Positions 25,744 through 34,423 of a stretch of 64,000 bases of DNA are shown piece after piece. The DNA comes from DATJLY01 sp035532935 (lineage in GTDB: Bacteria > Pseudomonadota > Alphaproteobacteria > ATCC43930 > CGMCC-115725): contig DATKQE010000090.1 in the NCBI GenBank assembly GCA_035532935.1, positions 73,081 to 137,080 on the forward strand, given 5' to 3'. The notes under the pieces were generated by a model. That model did no database searches. It saw nothing but the letters and a program-made list of their open reading frames with translations, and had not been told where the DNA came from. Within the stretch, counting starts at the first letter, position 1. Each line of letters begins with the position of its first letter. Position numbers and translations under genes: made by a program.

Positions 25744-27684
25744 ATGGGGCGTCGTCTCGTCGGGTTCCTGCTGCTGCTCCTGCTGATGCACGTTGCCCCG
25801 GCTCGGGCCGCCTTGTTGTCCGCGAGCGATGCGAGAATCTATCGTGCTGCCTTCGCGGCAGCCAAGGCCGGCGAATGGAGCCTGGCTCTGCACGAGGGGG
25901 CAAGGGCCCGCGACCGCAGGCTCGAGACGGTGTTGCAATGGATCGAGATGACCCATGGCGCCGCCGCCTTCGCCGACATCACGTCATTCATCGCCGCCCA
26001 TCCGGACTGGCCTTCCCAGACGCTGCTGCGCGAGCGTGCCGAAGAGGCGCTTGCAGGCGCCTCGGACGCGGCGGCAACGGCGTGGTTCGCTGCACATCCG
26101 CCGACAACGATGGCGGGCAAGCTGCGCAAGGCCGAATTACTGGCGGACCAGGGCCGCACCGCGGCGGCGGACGCGCTCGTGCGCGCAGTGTGGATCGAGG
26201 GCGACTTCACGAAATTCGAGGAGAAGTCGCTGCTGCAGCGCTACCACGGCATTCTTCGAACGGCCGACCACGGGGCACGCCTCGACCGGCTGCTGTGGGA
26301 CCACCGCATCGAGCCGGCGCGGCGCATGCTTCGCCTCGTTGGCCCGAGCGTGCGCGCGCTGGCCGAGGCGCGGATCGCGCTCGCCGACCTCGATCCGGGC
26401 GTCGAGGGCCGCCTCGCGCGACTGACGGCGGCGCAATTGCGCGATCCTGGTCTCGTCTACGAGCGCGTGCGCTGGCGCCGCCGTAAAGGCCTCTATGACG
26501 ACGCCATCGCCTTACTCGAGGCCGCGCCCCGCCCAGTCAGCCATCAGAATGCCTGGGCGGTCGAGCGCGAGATCCTGGCGCGCTATGCGCTTGCCGAAGG
26601 CAAGCCGGAAGTGGCCTACCGCATCGCCGAGCGGCATGGACTGAAGACCGGCGCGAATTTTGCGGAACTCGAATTCCTCGCCGGCTGGGTGGCGCTGCGC
26701 TATCTCCACGAACCCGATACCGCGTACGATCATTTCGTCCGCCTCTACCACGGCGTGAAACTGCCGATCAGCGTCGCCCGCGGCGCCTATTGGTCGGCGC
26801 GCGCCGCCGACGCGATGGGAAATCATCAGCTCGCCGAGACCTGGTACGGTATAGCTGCCGATCAGATCACTACCTATTACGGCCAACTCGCCGCAGCTCG
26901 TATCGATGCGCCCACCGTCGCGCGCATCGCCGAGCCGCATGCGCGCCCTGACGAGATCGCCGCCTTCAACGCGCGCGGTTTGGTGCGGGTGACGCGCGAC
27001 CTCGCCGAGATCGGCGCAGACGAATATGTGCGGCCATTCGTGCGGCATCTGAGCCTCCAAGCGGCGACGCCGGTCGAGCATGAGCTCGTCGCCCACCTCG
27101 CCACCGAGATCGATCGCCCCGATCTCGCCATCGAGACCGCCAAAGAAGCGAGCTATGACGGCGTCACCCTGCTCGACGAAGGCTATCCCATCACGCACGT
27201 TCCGTCCGGCGCCGAGGTTGAGCGCCCTCTGGTCCTCGCCGTGAGCCGGCAGGAGAGCGCGTTCGACCGCAAGGCCGTGAGCAGTGCCGGCGCCCGGGGC
27301 GTTATGCAGCTCATGCCGGCAACCGCCAGCCATGAAGCGAAGCTGCTGCACCTGCCTTACTCGACGGCCCGGCTCACCCACGATGCGCGTTACAACCTGA
27401 CGCTCGGAAGCGAATACCTCAGCGGGCTGCTCGGCGACTTCGCCGGCTCCTACGTCCTGGCGGTGGCCGCGTACAATGCCGGTCCGGCGCGCGTCCGCGA
27501 GTGGATCGCCGATTTCGGCGACCCGCGGAAGAAAGGTGTCGACGTCGTCGACTGGATCGAGGCGATCCCGGTGAGCGAGACACGGAATTACGTACAGCGC
27601 GTGCTGGAGAACCTTCAGGTCTATCGCTTTCGCCTTGGCGACCGTCGGCTCGCCTTCTCGCTGCCGAGCGACCTCAAGCGCTAG
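25744..27684 (+). CDS. slt: Soluble lytic murein transglycosylase (Slt70-like)
   Basis: A periplasmic enzyme of about 646 residues that cleaves peptidoglycan with formation of 1,6-anhydro ends. From the ATG at 25744 there is a clean signal peptide (Leu-rich core, ending PARA), a long helical superhelix domain (about 30-460) and a C-terminal lysozyme-like domain with SRQESAFDRKAVSSAGARG (catalytic Glu), VMQLMPATA and AAYNAGPARV. A GAGGAG motif lies better for an in-frame TTG three codons upstream, and an ATG at 25681 is also open, so the exact start is uncertain. Confidence 0.93.
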   Translation: MGRRLVGFLLLLLLMHVAPARAALLSASDARIYRAAFAAAKAGEWSLALHEGARARDRRLETVLQWIEMTHGAAAFADITSFIAAHPDWPSQTLLRERAEEALAGASDAAATAWFAAHPPTTMAGKLRKAELLADQGRTAAADALVRAVWIEGDFTKFEEKSLLQRYHGILRTADHGARLDRLLWDHRIEPARRMLRLVGPSVRALAEARIALADLDPGVEGRLARLTAAQLRDPGLVYERVRWRRRKGLYDDAIALLEAAPRPVSHQNAWAVEREILARYALAEGKPEVAYRIAERHGLKTGANFAELEFLAGWVALRYLHEPDTAYDHFVRLYHGVKLPISVARGAYWSARAADAMGNHQLAETWYGIAADQITTYYGQLAAARIDAPTVARIAEPHARPDEIAAFNARGLVRVTRDLAEIGADEYVRPFVRHLSLQAATPVEHELVAHLATEIDRPDLAIETAKEASYDGVTLLDEGYPITHVPSGAEVERPLVLAVSRQESAFDRKAVSSAGARGVMQLMPATASHEAKLLHLPYSTARLTHDARYNLTLGSEYLSGLLGDFAGSYVLAVAAYNAGPARVREWIADFGDPRKKGVDVVDWIEAIPVSETRNYVQRVLENLQVYRFRLGDRRLAFSLPSDLKR

Positions 27685-27761
27685 CGCGCCGTGTTTCTCG
27701 CCTTGCCGTCTCTTGTGGCCTCGCCGATAGTGCAGTGGCGCGACGAACCACTTGGCCTGCC

Positions 27762-28760
27762 ATGACTGCCTCCACCGCCGAGCCGGCGATTCCCGACATC
27801 TCCGACATCGAAGCGGCGGCGGCGCGGTTGCGCGGACTCGCGGCGGCGACGCCGCTCATCGAGTCGCAAGCGGCCAATGCGCGAATCGGCGGCCGCCTGC
27901 TCGTGAAGGCCGAGTCCCTGCAGCGCACCGGCGCGTTCAAGTTTCGCGGCGCCTACAATGCCCTGTCGCAACTCGACGCCGACGCCCGGCGCGGCGGTGT
28001 CGTCACCTATTCGTCCGGCAATCACGCGCAAGGCGTCGCGGCGGCGGCGCAGCTTCTCGGCATGAAGGCGACGATCGTAATGCCGAGCGACGCGCCCGCG
28101 ATCAAGGTCGCGAGCACACGGTTCTGGGGCGCGGAGATCGTGTTTTATGACCGATACGCCGAGGAGCGCGAGGCGATCGCCACGCGCATCGCCGCCGCCA
28201 GCGGCGCCGTGCTGCTGCCGCCCTATGACGATCCGCGCGTCATCGCCGGCCAGGGCACCGTCGGCCTAGAACTCGCAGCGCAGGCGGCTACCTTGGGTGC
28301 CCGGCTCGACGCGGTGGTCGTTCCTTGCAGCGGCGGCGGGCTGGTCGGCGGCATCGCGCTGGCGCTCGCCGCGACCTGCCCCGAGACCGCCGTCTATGCT
28401 GCCGAGCCGGCCGGCCTCGACGATTTGCGGCGATCGCTTGCGGCGGGCGAACGCGTGCGGAACGATCCGGCGGCCCGCTCGATCTGCGATGCGCTGCTCG
28501 CGCCGACGCCGGGCGTTCTGACCTTCGCCATCGCGCGCCGGCTGCTGCGCGGAAGCCTGGTCGTCGCCGATGATGAAGTCATGGACGCGATGGACGTCGC
28601 GTTTGCCGATTACAAGCTGGTGGCGGAGCCGAGCGGAGCCGCTGCCCTTGCGGCAGTGCTCACCGGCCGGCTGGCCGTCGCCGGCCGTACCGTCGCGGTC
28701 GTCCTGTCCGGCGGTAATGTCGACCGCGCGGCGTTCGCCGGCGTGCTCGCCCGAGGCTAA
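27762..28760 (+). CDS. Threonine/serine dehydratase, PLP fold type II
   Basis: A 332-residue PLP enzyme. The Schiff-base Lys lies in GAFKFRGAYNAL, followed by SSGNHAQGVAAAA (phosphate and substrate loop) and the glycine loop CSGGGLVGG. There is no C-terminal ACT-like regulatory domain, so it is the short, catabolic-type threonine or hydroxy-amino-acid dehydratase and not the isoleucine-regulated IlvA. It follows the transglycosylase by 77 bases. The upstream frame is open into that gene, but the ATG at 27762 gives the family length. Confidence 0.88.
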   Translation: MTASTAEPAIPDISDIEAAAARLRGLAAATPLIESQAANARIGGRLLVKAESLQRTGAFKFRGAYNALSQLDADARRGGVVTYSSGNHAQGVAAAAQLLGMKATIVMPSDAPAIKVASTRFWGAEIVFYDRYAEEREAIATRIAAASGAVLLPPYDDPRVIAGQGTVGLELAAQAATLGARLDAVVVPCSGGGLVGGIALALAATCPETAVYAAEPAGLDDLRRSLAAGERVRNDPAARSICDALLAPTPGVLTFAIARRLLRGSLVVADDEVMDAMDVAFADYKLVAEPSGAAALAAVLTGRLAVAGRTVAVVLSGGNVDRAAFAGVLARG

Positions 28761-28843
28761 AGCTTGTCCCGGTTATGTGCGATCACCAGATTGACGTCAT
28801 TACCGCCTGGTTCGGACCGACCATCCAGCGCGTCACGCAATGA

Positions 28844-28898
28844 CAGAAAAATAAGTAATTTCAAATCATTAAATCGTGCTTTAAATCTTATTTTTCTG
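28844..28898. terminator. AT-rich inverted repeat between convergent genes, likely bidirectional terminator
   Basis: CAGAAAAATAAG (28844-28855) and CTTATTTTTCTG (28887-28898) are a perfect 12-base inverted repeat around 31 AT-rich bases, placed where the dehydratase and the M23 peptidase genes converge. The right arm contains the M23 stop codon. Each arm offers a U-rich run to one strand. The stem is A/T-rich, so a classic strong hairpin is not assured. Confidence 0.45.
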
Positions 28899-30249
28899 AA
28901 ATTAGCTGGACGCCCCTGCCCGCATTCAGAAACTTCGTCGGATCGACCGGCACACCGTTGACGCGCACTTCGTAATGGACGTGCGGGCCGGTGCTACGGC
29001 CCGTGCTGCCGAGTAGGCCGATTTTCTGGTGCGCCCTCATCCTCTCGCCGCGTGCCACCAGGATGCGATGGAGATGGGCATAGAGCGTGACGATGCCGTG
29101 GGCATGCGTGATCTCGACGACGCGGCCGTAACCGTCCTGCCAGCCGGTGAAGCTGACGACGCCGGGGGCGGTGCTGTAGACCGGCGAGAGATAGGGCGCG
29201 GCGAGATCCACGCCGGAATGGAATCCCATTTCGTGCCGGAACGGGTCCATCCGAGGTCCGAACGGGCTATCGACCACGTAATGCGCCAGCGGCGCCTCGA
29301 GTGGCAGCGACCGGGCGAGCGCTTCGAGCGCCGCTTCGCGCTTCCCTTCGTACTGTGCCTCCTCGCGCGTGCTGAGCGCGATGTAGGGACCGCCCTCCCC
29401 GGGCGGCAGCGAGCCGAAGGTGCCGAGCAGCTTATCGAGATCGATCCCGGTCGAAGCGATCAGCCGCTCGAGTTCGGAACGATAGCTCCGTGACGGGCGC
29501 GGGACGGAGGCTGCGGCGGCCTCCGGTCGGGCGAGTGCCGACGGCAACGTCGCGATCGGTTGGGCGAGCCGCGACCGCAGCCGGTCGCGCTCTGCTGCAA
29601 GCTCCTTGAGGTGATGTTCGCGTGCGGCGAGTTCGAGCTTGAGTTGGGCGGTACGGGCGTGCGAACTCTGGGAATCGGCCTGGAGCCCGTGCAGCTTGTT
29701 CTGCAGCAAAGCGCGCGCAAGCTCGGCCGATTGTAGCTCGGTGCGGTTGCGCGCAAGTTGATGGACGAGATCTTTCACGTTCCCGGACTTGCTCGCCAGC
29801 GCCTGCTGGGCGCCGTGCAGGCGCTGTTCCAGCGCCATCCGCTCCTTGTCGAGCACGACGGCACGCGCTTCGGCCGCCTCGATCGAGCCGCGCAAAGTCT
29901 CGTTATCTGCCGCTGCGGTGTCGAGCTGCTTCGTCATCTCGTCGAATTGTTTCGACATCGCGAGATATTGCGCGTCGGCGGCGGCGAGCTGTTCGCGCAG
30001 GCTTGCAACCGCGGCAACGCGGGACGAGACCGCGCTGATCTCGGCTTCCTTGCGACGGATCGCCTTGTGCAGATTGTGATAGGCCCCGATCAAGGCACCG
30101 ACGCTCCCGATCACGACGATCATGGACAGAAGTGCGCCTGCCTGAAACCAGCCCGGAAGGGTGAGATAGCGGATGTTCTCGCCGCTGCGGACGAGGAGCT
30201 GCCGCTCCGGGAACAGCCGCTTTGCCCATAGGATCGCTGGAGTGATCAT
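28888..30249 (-). CDS. M23 family murein endopeptidase with coiled coil
   Basis: A 453-residue membrane-anchored, periplasm-facing protein. A single membrane helix lies near the N-terminus (about 34-55), then a long coiled coil (about 60-240), and a C-terminal LytM/M23 domain with the zinc ligands in HSGVDLAAP and the HVH of TGPHVHYEVRVNG, plus TLYAHLHRIL. All metal ligands are present, so an active D,D-endopeptidase is likely, unlike the inactive EnvC/NlpD group. The start is preceded by a G-rich run. Upstream lies a 479-base stretch without a gene. Confidence 0.88.
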   Translation of the reverse strand: MITPAILWAKRLFPERQLLVRSGENIRYLTLPGWFQAGALLSMIVVIGSVGALIGAYHNLHKAIRRKEAEISAVSSRVAAVASLREQLAAADAQYLAMSKQFDEMTKQLDTAAADNETLRGSIEAAEARAVVLDKERMALEQRLHGAQQALASKSGNVKDLVHQLARNRTELQSAELARALLQNKLHGLQADSQSSHARTAQLKLELAAREHHLKELAAERDRLRSRLAQPIATLPSALARPEAAAASVPRPSRSYRSELERLIASTGIDLDKLLGTFGSLPPGEGGPYIALSTREEAQYEGKREAALEALARSLPLEAPLAHYVVDSPFGPRMDPFRHEMGFHSGVDLAAPYLSPVYSTAPGVVSFTGWQDGYGRVVEITHAHGIVTLYAHLHRILVARGERMRAHQKIGLLGSTGRSTGPHVHYEVRVNGVPVDPTKFLNAGRGVQLISEK

Positions 30250-30728
30250 GTCCCCCCGCCCCGATATTGCCCTCCGACATCACGCGCTGCGCGCAATGTC
30301 GCTACGGACTGCGGTCCCCCGTTGCGGGGACGCCAGCGAAAGCGACCGAGAGCTCCCATCCCGGTTCGGAAAGCCGGCACATTGTATGCACCGGTTGGGC
30401 GCCACCGGTTGCAGATCCCGGCGGCCAATCGCCGCGTCGAACCTAACCACGCACTGAAGACCTGGCAAGGAAATTTCGCGGTTGCAAAATGAAGCGCAGG
30501 GAAGAGTTCTCGGGATGGAAGCGGTGAACCTCCGTTTGTTTGAGTGGAAATGCCGGGGATGCAACGCAACGCGAGTTGCGGTCTTATTCGCCGCGACCGC
30601 CCGCCGGTTGCGCCCGTACTAAGTGATAACGGGGCGGCGTTCATCGATATGCTCGTGCCATTGGCAATGCTTGGCCAATTGCTGACACGGCCTCTCGCAC
30701 TGCGGCCACGAATCGCGCCGTCGCGCGC
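30250..30728. other. 479-base stretch without a recognised gene
   Basis: Between the M23 peptidase and the prepilin peptidase, both on the minus strand. A 132-codon frame on the minus strand (30246-30644) overlaps the M23 start and has Arg/Gly-rich, non-protein-like composition. A perfect 6-base hairpin GTCCCC-N6-GGGGAC lies at 30314-30331, without a U run. I see no tRNA, no clear promoter and no protein family. Confidence 0.5.
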
Positions 30729-31232
30729 TCAGGTGAAAAACGAGAATGACGGCACCATGAGAATCCCCGCGGCCGCGATCGGTATGCCGTAGGGGATCGG
30801 CGAACCGCGCTGCGCAATCGCCGGGAGTCGATGCAGCACGGCAAGCAGGGTCACTTGCGCCATCGGGCGTCGCAGCAGCAATTGCACCAGGGCCATGAGC
30901 CCGCCGATGACGGCGGTAACCGCGAGGAACGGCACCACTCCGTGGAGCCCCGTCCACAGCGCCACCGCGGCCAGGAGCTTGACGTCGCCGCCGCCCATCA
31001 GCCGCAAGGCAAAGAACATGGCTGCGCCGGCGAAGACGGCGAGGGCCGCGGCAAAATGGGAGAGCCAGTCGACCTGGTGCCCGAAAGCGAGTGCGGCGGC
31101 GGGAAAGACCGCCGCCAGTGAGGCCGTGAGCCAATTGGGAATGCGCAGGTTGCTGCCGTCGCTCAGCGCGGCCATGACCAAAAGAAACACATAGACGGCG
31201 AGCGCGATCTCGCCGCCGATCGAGGCGATCAT
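30729..31232 (-). CDS. cpaA: Prepilin peptidase, CpaA type (A24 family)
   Basis: A 167-residue membrane aspartic peptidase of five or six hydrophobic helices. The two catalytic Asp are visible in LSDGSNLRIPN and in MGGGDVKLLAA (the GxGD motif). It lacks the N-terminal zinc/methylase domain of PilD, as CpaA/TadV proteins of Flp pilus systems do. The ATG at 31232 is preferred because the upstream 13 codons are not hydrophobic. No pilin or tad genes are in the window, so the partner lies elsewhere. Confidence 0.85.
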   Translation of the reverse strand: MIASIGGEIALAVYVFLLVMAALSDGSNLRIPNWLTASLAAVFPAAALAFGHQVDWLSHFAAALAVFAGAAMFFALRLMGGGDVKLLAAVALWTGLHGVVPFLAVTAVIGGLMALVQLLLRRPMAQVTLLAVLHRLPAIAQRGSPIPYGIPIAAAGILMVPSFSFFT

Positions 31233-31326
31233 GGTGCCGTTCGTCCCGTGGTGCGCCCGCGCCCGATGCACGGGCCGCCCCGATCATGGCGCGACCTTGC
31301 TTAGCGCTTCGTTAGCAGCCGAAGAC

Positions 31327-31356
31327 AAAAAAATGGGCCGCGCACAGCGCGGCCCA
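31327..31356 (-). terminator. Rho-independent terminator of the small RNA
   Basis: TGGGCCGCGC and GCGCGGCCCA form a perfect 10-bp stem (31334-31356) with a 3-base loop, followed on the minus strand by seven T (31327-31333). This is the strongest intrinsic terminator in the window. No protein gene reads into it from the right on this strand, which is why a separate RNA gene is inferred. Confidence 0.85.
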
Positions 31357-31390
31357 AGTTCAGGGAGGAAACGCCGAAACGGCGTTCCGA
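31327..31390 (-). ncRNA. Small RNA gene, MmgR/ar8-like, with own promoter and terminator
   Basis: On the minus strand a self-contained transcription unit of about 65 bases is visible. Transcription from the promoter at 31392-31421 would begin about 31386-31390. The RNA forms a first hairpin, AACGCCG-TTT-CGGCGTT, followed by the motif UUUCCUCCCU, then CUGAACUU and a terminator hairpin with a 7-U tail. An exposed UUUCCUCCCU sequence next to or within the first hairpin is the hallmark I associate with the alphaproteobacterial sRNA family of MmgR, which limits polyhydroxybutyrate accumulation in Sinorhizobium; the anti-Shine-Dalgarno-like CCUCCC would pair with mRNA leaders. The family name is from memory; the unit itself is seen directly. 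Confidence 0.65.
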
Positions 31391-31391
31391 C

Positions 31392-31421
31392 GATATATGG
31401 GCAAAAGCCATGCTGGTACAA
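31392..31421 (-). promoter_or_regulatory. Promoter of the small RNA
   Basis: On the minus strand TTGTAC (31416-31421) is followed after 17-18 bases by ATATAT/TATATC (31392-31398). Spacing and sequence fit a sigma-70 promoter, and the predicted start coincides with the first base of the sRNA hairpin. Confidence 0.6.
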
Positions 31422-31488
31422 TGGGGCCGGCACATGGCGGCATTGCGCCTAACGCAAACCGCGTGCCGCCGATTGAGGCTGGTTCGAC

Positions 31489-32619
31489 ATGTCCCGAAAC
31501 GCCCTGCATTGCCTGGAGCTCGACGCGCTCACCACCGAGGCCGTAACGTGCGCGTGGCTGCGTCCCTTGGGTCTTCTCCGCGGAAACGCTGCCTCGCGCG
31601 CTGTCGCGGCGGGTTCGGCATTGCCGCTTGGCGGTGGCGAGATCGCCTTCACCGCGGTCGAATTTCTAGCGCGGCAGCCGGACGCTAGCGTGACCTCGGC
31701 GCTAGCAGCCCTGCCGCGGCTTCGGGCGTGGGCCGCGGCGCGCGGCACCGCCTGCGCCACAAAACTGACACAGCGCCTCGACGCCCTCAGCGGCTCCCGC
31801 GTGCCGTGGGCCGGTTTCGCGCTCGATCGACCGCTCGTGATGGGGATCGTCAACGTCACGCCCGACAGCTTTTCCGATGGCGGCGCCTTTGCCGCGCCGG
31901 AGCGCGCCGTCGCTCGCGGCCGCGCGCTGCGCGAGGCGGGCGCCGACATTCTCGACATCGGCGGCGAATCCACCCGGCCGGGCGCGGCGCCGGTCACGGC
32001 CGAGGAGGAACTGCGCCGCATCGCGCCGGTGGTGCGCGCGCTCGCCGCCGACGGCGCGGCGGTCTCGGTCGACACAAGGCACGCCACGGTCATGGCGGCG
32101 TCGCTCGCCGCAGGCGCGCGCATCGTCAACGATGTCTCGGCGCTGGCCGGCGATCGGGACAGCATCGATGTCGTGGCCCGCGCCGGCGCCGCGGTCGTCC
32201 TTATGCACATGCAGGGCAAGCCCGCGACGATGCAGCGCGACCCGCACTATGTCCTGGCGTCGCTCGACGTGATCGAGGCACTCGAGGCGCGGATCGCGGC
32301 CTGCGAGCGCGCCGGCATCGAACGGTCGCGCATCGTCATCGATCCCGGGATCGGCTTCGGCAAGACGACGCCGCACAATCTCGAGATTCTGGCGCGGCTG
32401 GCGCTGTTCCATGCGCTCGGCACCGGGGTGATGATCGGCCTGTCGCGGAAGTCGCTGGTCGGCCGGATCGCGCCGGCGGCGGTCGGCGAGCGCCTGCCCG
32501 GCTCGCTCGCCGGTGCGCTCCATGCGCTGGGCGAGGGCGTGCAGATCCTGCGCGTCCATGACGTCGCCGAAACCCGTCAGGCGATCGCGGTGTGGCGGGC
32601 GATCGGCGCCGGCGCCTGA
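31489..32619 (+). CDS. folP: Dihydropteroate synthase FolP
   Basis: This 376-residue protein makes dihydropteroate from hydroxymethyl-dihydropterin-PP and p-aminobenzoate, the sulfonamide target. The TIM-barrel domain starts at about residue 118 with MGIVNVTPDSFSDGG, then ILDIGGESTRPGA, RIVNDVSAL, IDPGIGFGKT and GLSRKSLVGR; all are intact. In front is an Ala-rich extension of about 110 residues, seen in a number of alphaproteobacterial FolP proteins and without known function. It converges on folB with one base between the stops. Confidence 0.95.
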   Translation: MSRNALHCLELDALTTEAVTCAWLRPLGLLRGNAASRAVAAGSALPLGGGEIAFTAVEFLARQPDASVTSALAALPRLRAWAAARGTACATKLTQRLDALSGSRVPWAGFALDRPLVMGIVNVTPDSFSDGGAFAAPERAVARGRALREAGADILDIGGESTRPGAAPVTAEEELRRIAPVVRALAADGAAVSVDTRHATVMAASLAAGARIVNDVSALAGDRDSIDVVARAGAAVVLMHMQGKPATMQRDPHYVLASLDVIEALEARIAACERAGIERSRIVIDPGIGFGKTTPHNLEILARLALFHALGTGVMIGLSRKSLVGRIAPAAVGERLPGSLAGALHALGEGVQILRVHDVAETRQAIAVWRAIGAGA

Positions 32620-32620
32620 T

Positions 32621-33001
32621 CTAAGGCCGGACGCGGCGCCGCTCGATAATGACGCCGACGCTTTCGGCCTCGGGATAGATGTCGAGCTTTTCGACCATGA
32701 TCCGGACTGCGCGCACGCGCGCGTCCTCGAGGCAGAACGCCGCCACCCGCTCGGCGAAGGTCTCCACCAGGTTGATGTGCCGCGCCCCCGCCACCGACTT
32801 GATCCCGGCGACGACCGTCTCGTAGTCGACCGCCGCGGCGAAATCGTCGTTGTCCGGCAGCGCCGTCGCGAGCAGAAGCTCGGCATTGACCCGCACCCGC
32901 GTGCGCTGCCGCTTCTCATGCGCGTGAATGCCGATGCTGACCGCGACGACGAGACTGCGGACGAAGATCCGATAGGACGATTCTTCGCCCCCGTCGGCCA
33001 T
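32621..33001 (-). CDS. folB: Dihydroneopterin aldolase
   Basis: A tunnelling-fold enzyme of folate synthesis giving 6-hydroxymethyl-dihydropterin. Conserved segments are RIFVRSLVVAVSIGIHAHEKR, the active-site NLVETFAERVAAFCL and VMVEKLDIYPEAESVGV-like end. The ATG at 33001 (126 residues, behind GGTGGCGAG) fits the family length; ATGs at 33046, 33034 and 33031 are possible. Folate genes are thus convergent here (folP plus strand, folB minus strand), not co-directional. Confidence 0.9.
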   Translation of the reverse strand: MADGGEESSYRIFVRSLVVAVSIGIHAHEKRQRTRVRVNAELLLATALPDNDDFAAAVDYETVVAGIKSVAGARHINLVETFAERVAAFCLEDARVRAVRIMVEKLDIYPEAESVGVIIERRRVRP

Positions 33002-33145
33002 GGGCTCGCCACCGAATTCCCGGTCCCGCATCATGGCCCCGAGCATGACGCACGGGCGAACGATTTCAAAGGCGAATGCACACGCGGGATTGCCACGGAT
33101 CGCATGGGTGCCACATAGTCATAAAGGATGCCCACAGGAGGCGCG

Positions 33146-34423
33146 ATGACCCGCTATGTGATCGAAGACCGGGAACGGATGACGTTCTCGGTCGACCGCG
33201 AGACCCTCGTCTCGCCGGACGTGCTCGAGCGCGAGCACCGGGCGATCTTCGAGACCTGCTGGATCTATGTCGGGCATGGGTCGGAGGTCGCCCATCCCGG
33301 CGATTTCAAGAGCCGGCTGGTCGCGGGCCGGCCGATCATCTTGTGCCGCGACCGCCAGAACGCGGTGCGCTGCTTCCTCAACACCTGCCGCCATCGCGGT
33401 GCGCTCGTCTGCACCGAGCGCGAAGGCACGACGCGCTATTTCACCTGCCGCTATCACGGCTGGACCTATGATACCGACGGGTCGCTGCACAACGTTCCGG
33501 GCGAAGACGCCTATGGGGCGAATTTCGACCGGGCCGGGCTCGGCCTCGTGCCGGCGCCGCGGCTCGAAGCCTATCGCGATTTCTATTTTCTCAACCTCGA
33601 CCCAAACGCGGTGGCGCTCGACACCTATCTCGCCGGTGCCAAGGAATATATCGATCTCGTCGTCGAACAGTCGCCGTCCGGCCAGCTCGAGGTCATCGCG
33701 GGCGCGCAGGAATACGACATCCGCGCCAATTGGAAGCTGCTGGTCGAGAACAGCGTCGACGACTACCACCTGCCGACGACCCATACGACCTGGCTCAACT
33801 ATATGCGCTCGGCCGGCGTCACGACGCGGCCGCCGCGCGATTCGGGCCTGCTGCTGCCGACCAAAGGGGCGGGCAAGGATCTCGGCAACGGTCACCTCAC
33901 CACCGACAATCCCAATTTCCGCGGCCGGCCGGTCGCGGCTTGGATTTCGATCTATGGCGAGGACGCCAAGGAGGACATCGCCGCGATCCGGCGTGAGCTG
34001 GTGGCGCGTCTCGGCGAGGCACGGGCGGCACGGGTCGCGGACACCAACCGCAATCTCGTCATCTTTCCCAATGTCGTCATCAACGATGGTTCGTCGGTGA
34101 CGGTGCGCACCTTCTTTCCCAAATCACCCGACCACATGCAGGTGACGGCCTGGGCAATGGGTCCGGTCGAGGAGACCCCGGCACAACGGGCGCGGCGGCT
34201 CGATGCCTTTCTCACCTTCTACGGGCCGGGCGGCTTTGCCACCCCCGACGACGTGGCGGCGCTCGAACTGGTGCAGCGCGGCCTCGCCAACACGCGCGAC
34301 GTGCGCTGGTCCGACGTGTCGCGCGGCATGAACCGCGGACCCGACGAGCAGCTCAACACCGACGAGGGCCATCTGCGCGTGTTCTGGCGCCGTTGGAGCG
34401 CGTTGATGGAGCGCGCGCCATGA
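33146..34423 (+). CDS. Rieske ring-hydroxylating dioxygenase, alpha subunit
   Basis: A 425-residue catalytic subunit of the benzoate/toluate/naphthalene dioxygenase superfamily. The Rieske 2Fe-2S ligands are Cys81, His83, Cys101 and His104 (CRHRG and CRYHGW); the mononuclear iron motif is N202-xx-D205-xx-H208-x4-H213 in NSVDDYHLPTTH. The ATG at 33146 follows AGGAGG closely. It forms an operon by start-stop overlap with a beta subunit and a Gfo/Idh dehydrogenase like phthalate dihydrodiol dehydrogenase. That points to cis-dihydroxylation of an aromatic acid, phthalate-like. No reductase or ferredoxin gene is adjacent. Confidence 0.9.
   Translation: MTRYVIEDRERMTFSVDRETLVSPDVLEREHRAIFETCWIYVGHGSEVAHPGDFKSRLVAGRPIILCRDRQNAVRCFLNTCRHRGALVCTEREGTTRYFTCRYHGWTYDTDGSLHNVPGEDAYGANFDRAGLGLVPAPRLEAYRDFYFLNLDPNAVALDTYLAGAKEYIDLVVEQSPSGQLEVIAGAQEYDIRANWKLLVENSVDDYHLPTTHTTWLNYMRSAGVTTRPPRDSGLLLPTKGAGKDLGNGHLTTDNPNFRGRPVAAWISIYGEDAKEDIAAIRRELVARLGEARAARVADTNRNLVIFPNVVINDGSSVTVRTFFPKSPDHMQVTAWAMGPVEETPAQRARRLDAFLTFYGPGGFATPDDVAALELVQRGLANTRDVRWSDVSRGMNRGPDEQLNTDEGHLRVFWRRWSALMERAP

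Noticed and set aside
30246..30644. 132-codon minus-strand frame in the non-coding stretch
   Set aside because: Overlaps the start of the M23 gene, lacks a ribosome site and has low-complexity Arg/Gly sequence.
31474..31492. GGTTCGAC resembling a tRNA T-arm before folP
   Set aside because: No acceptor or anticodon arms can be formed around it.
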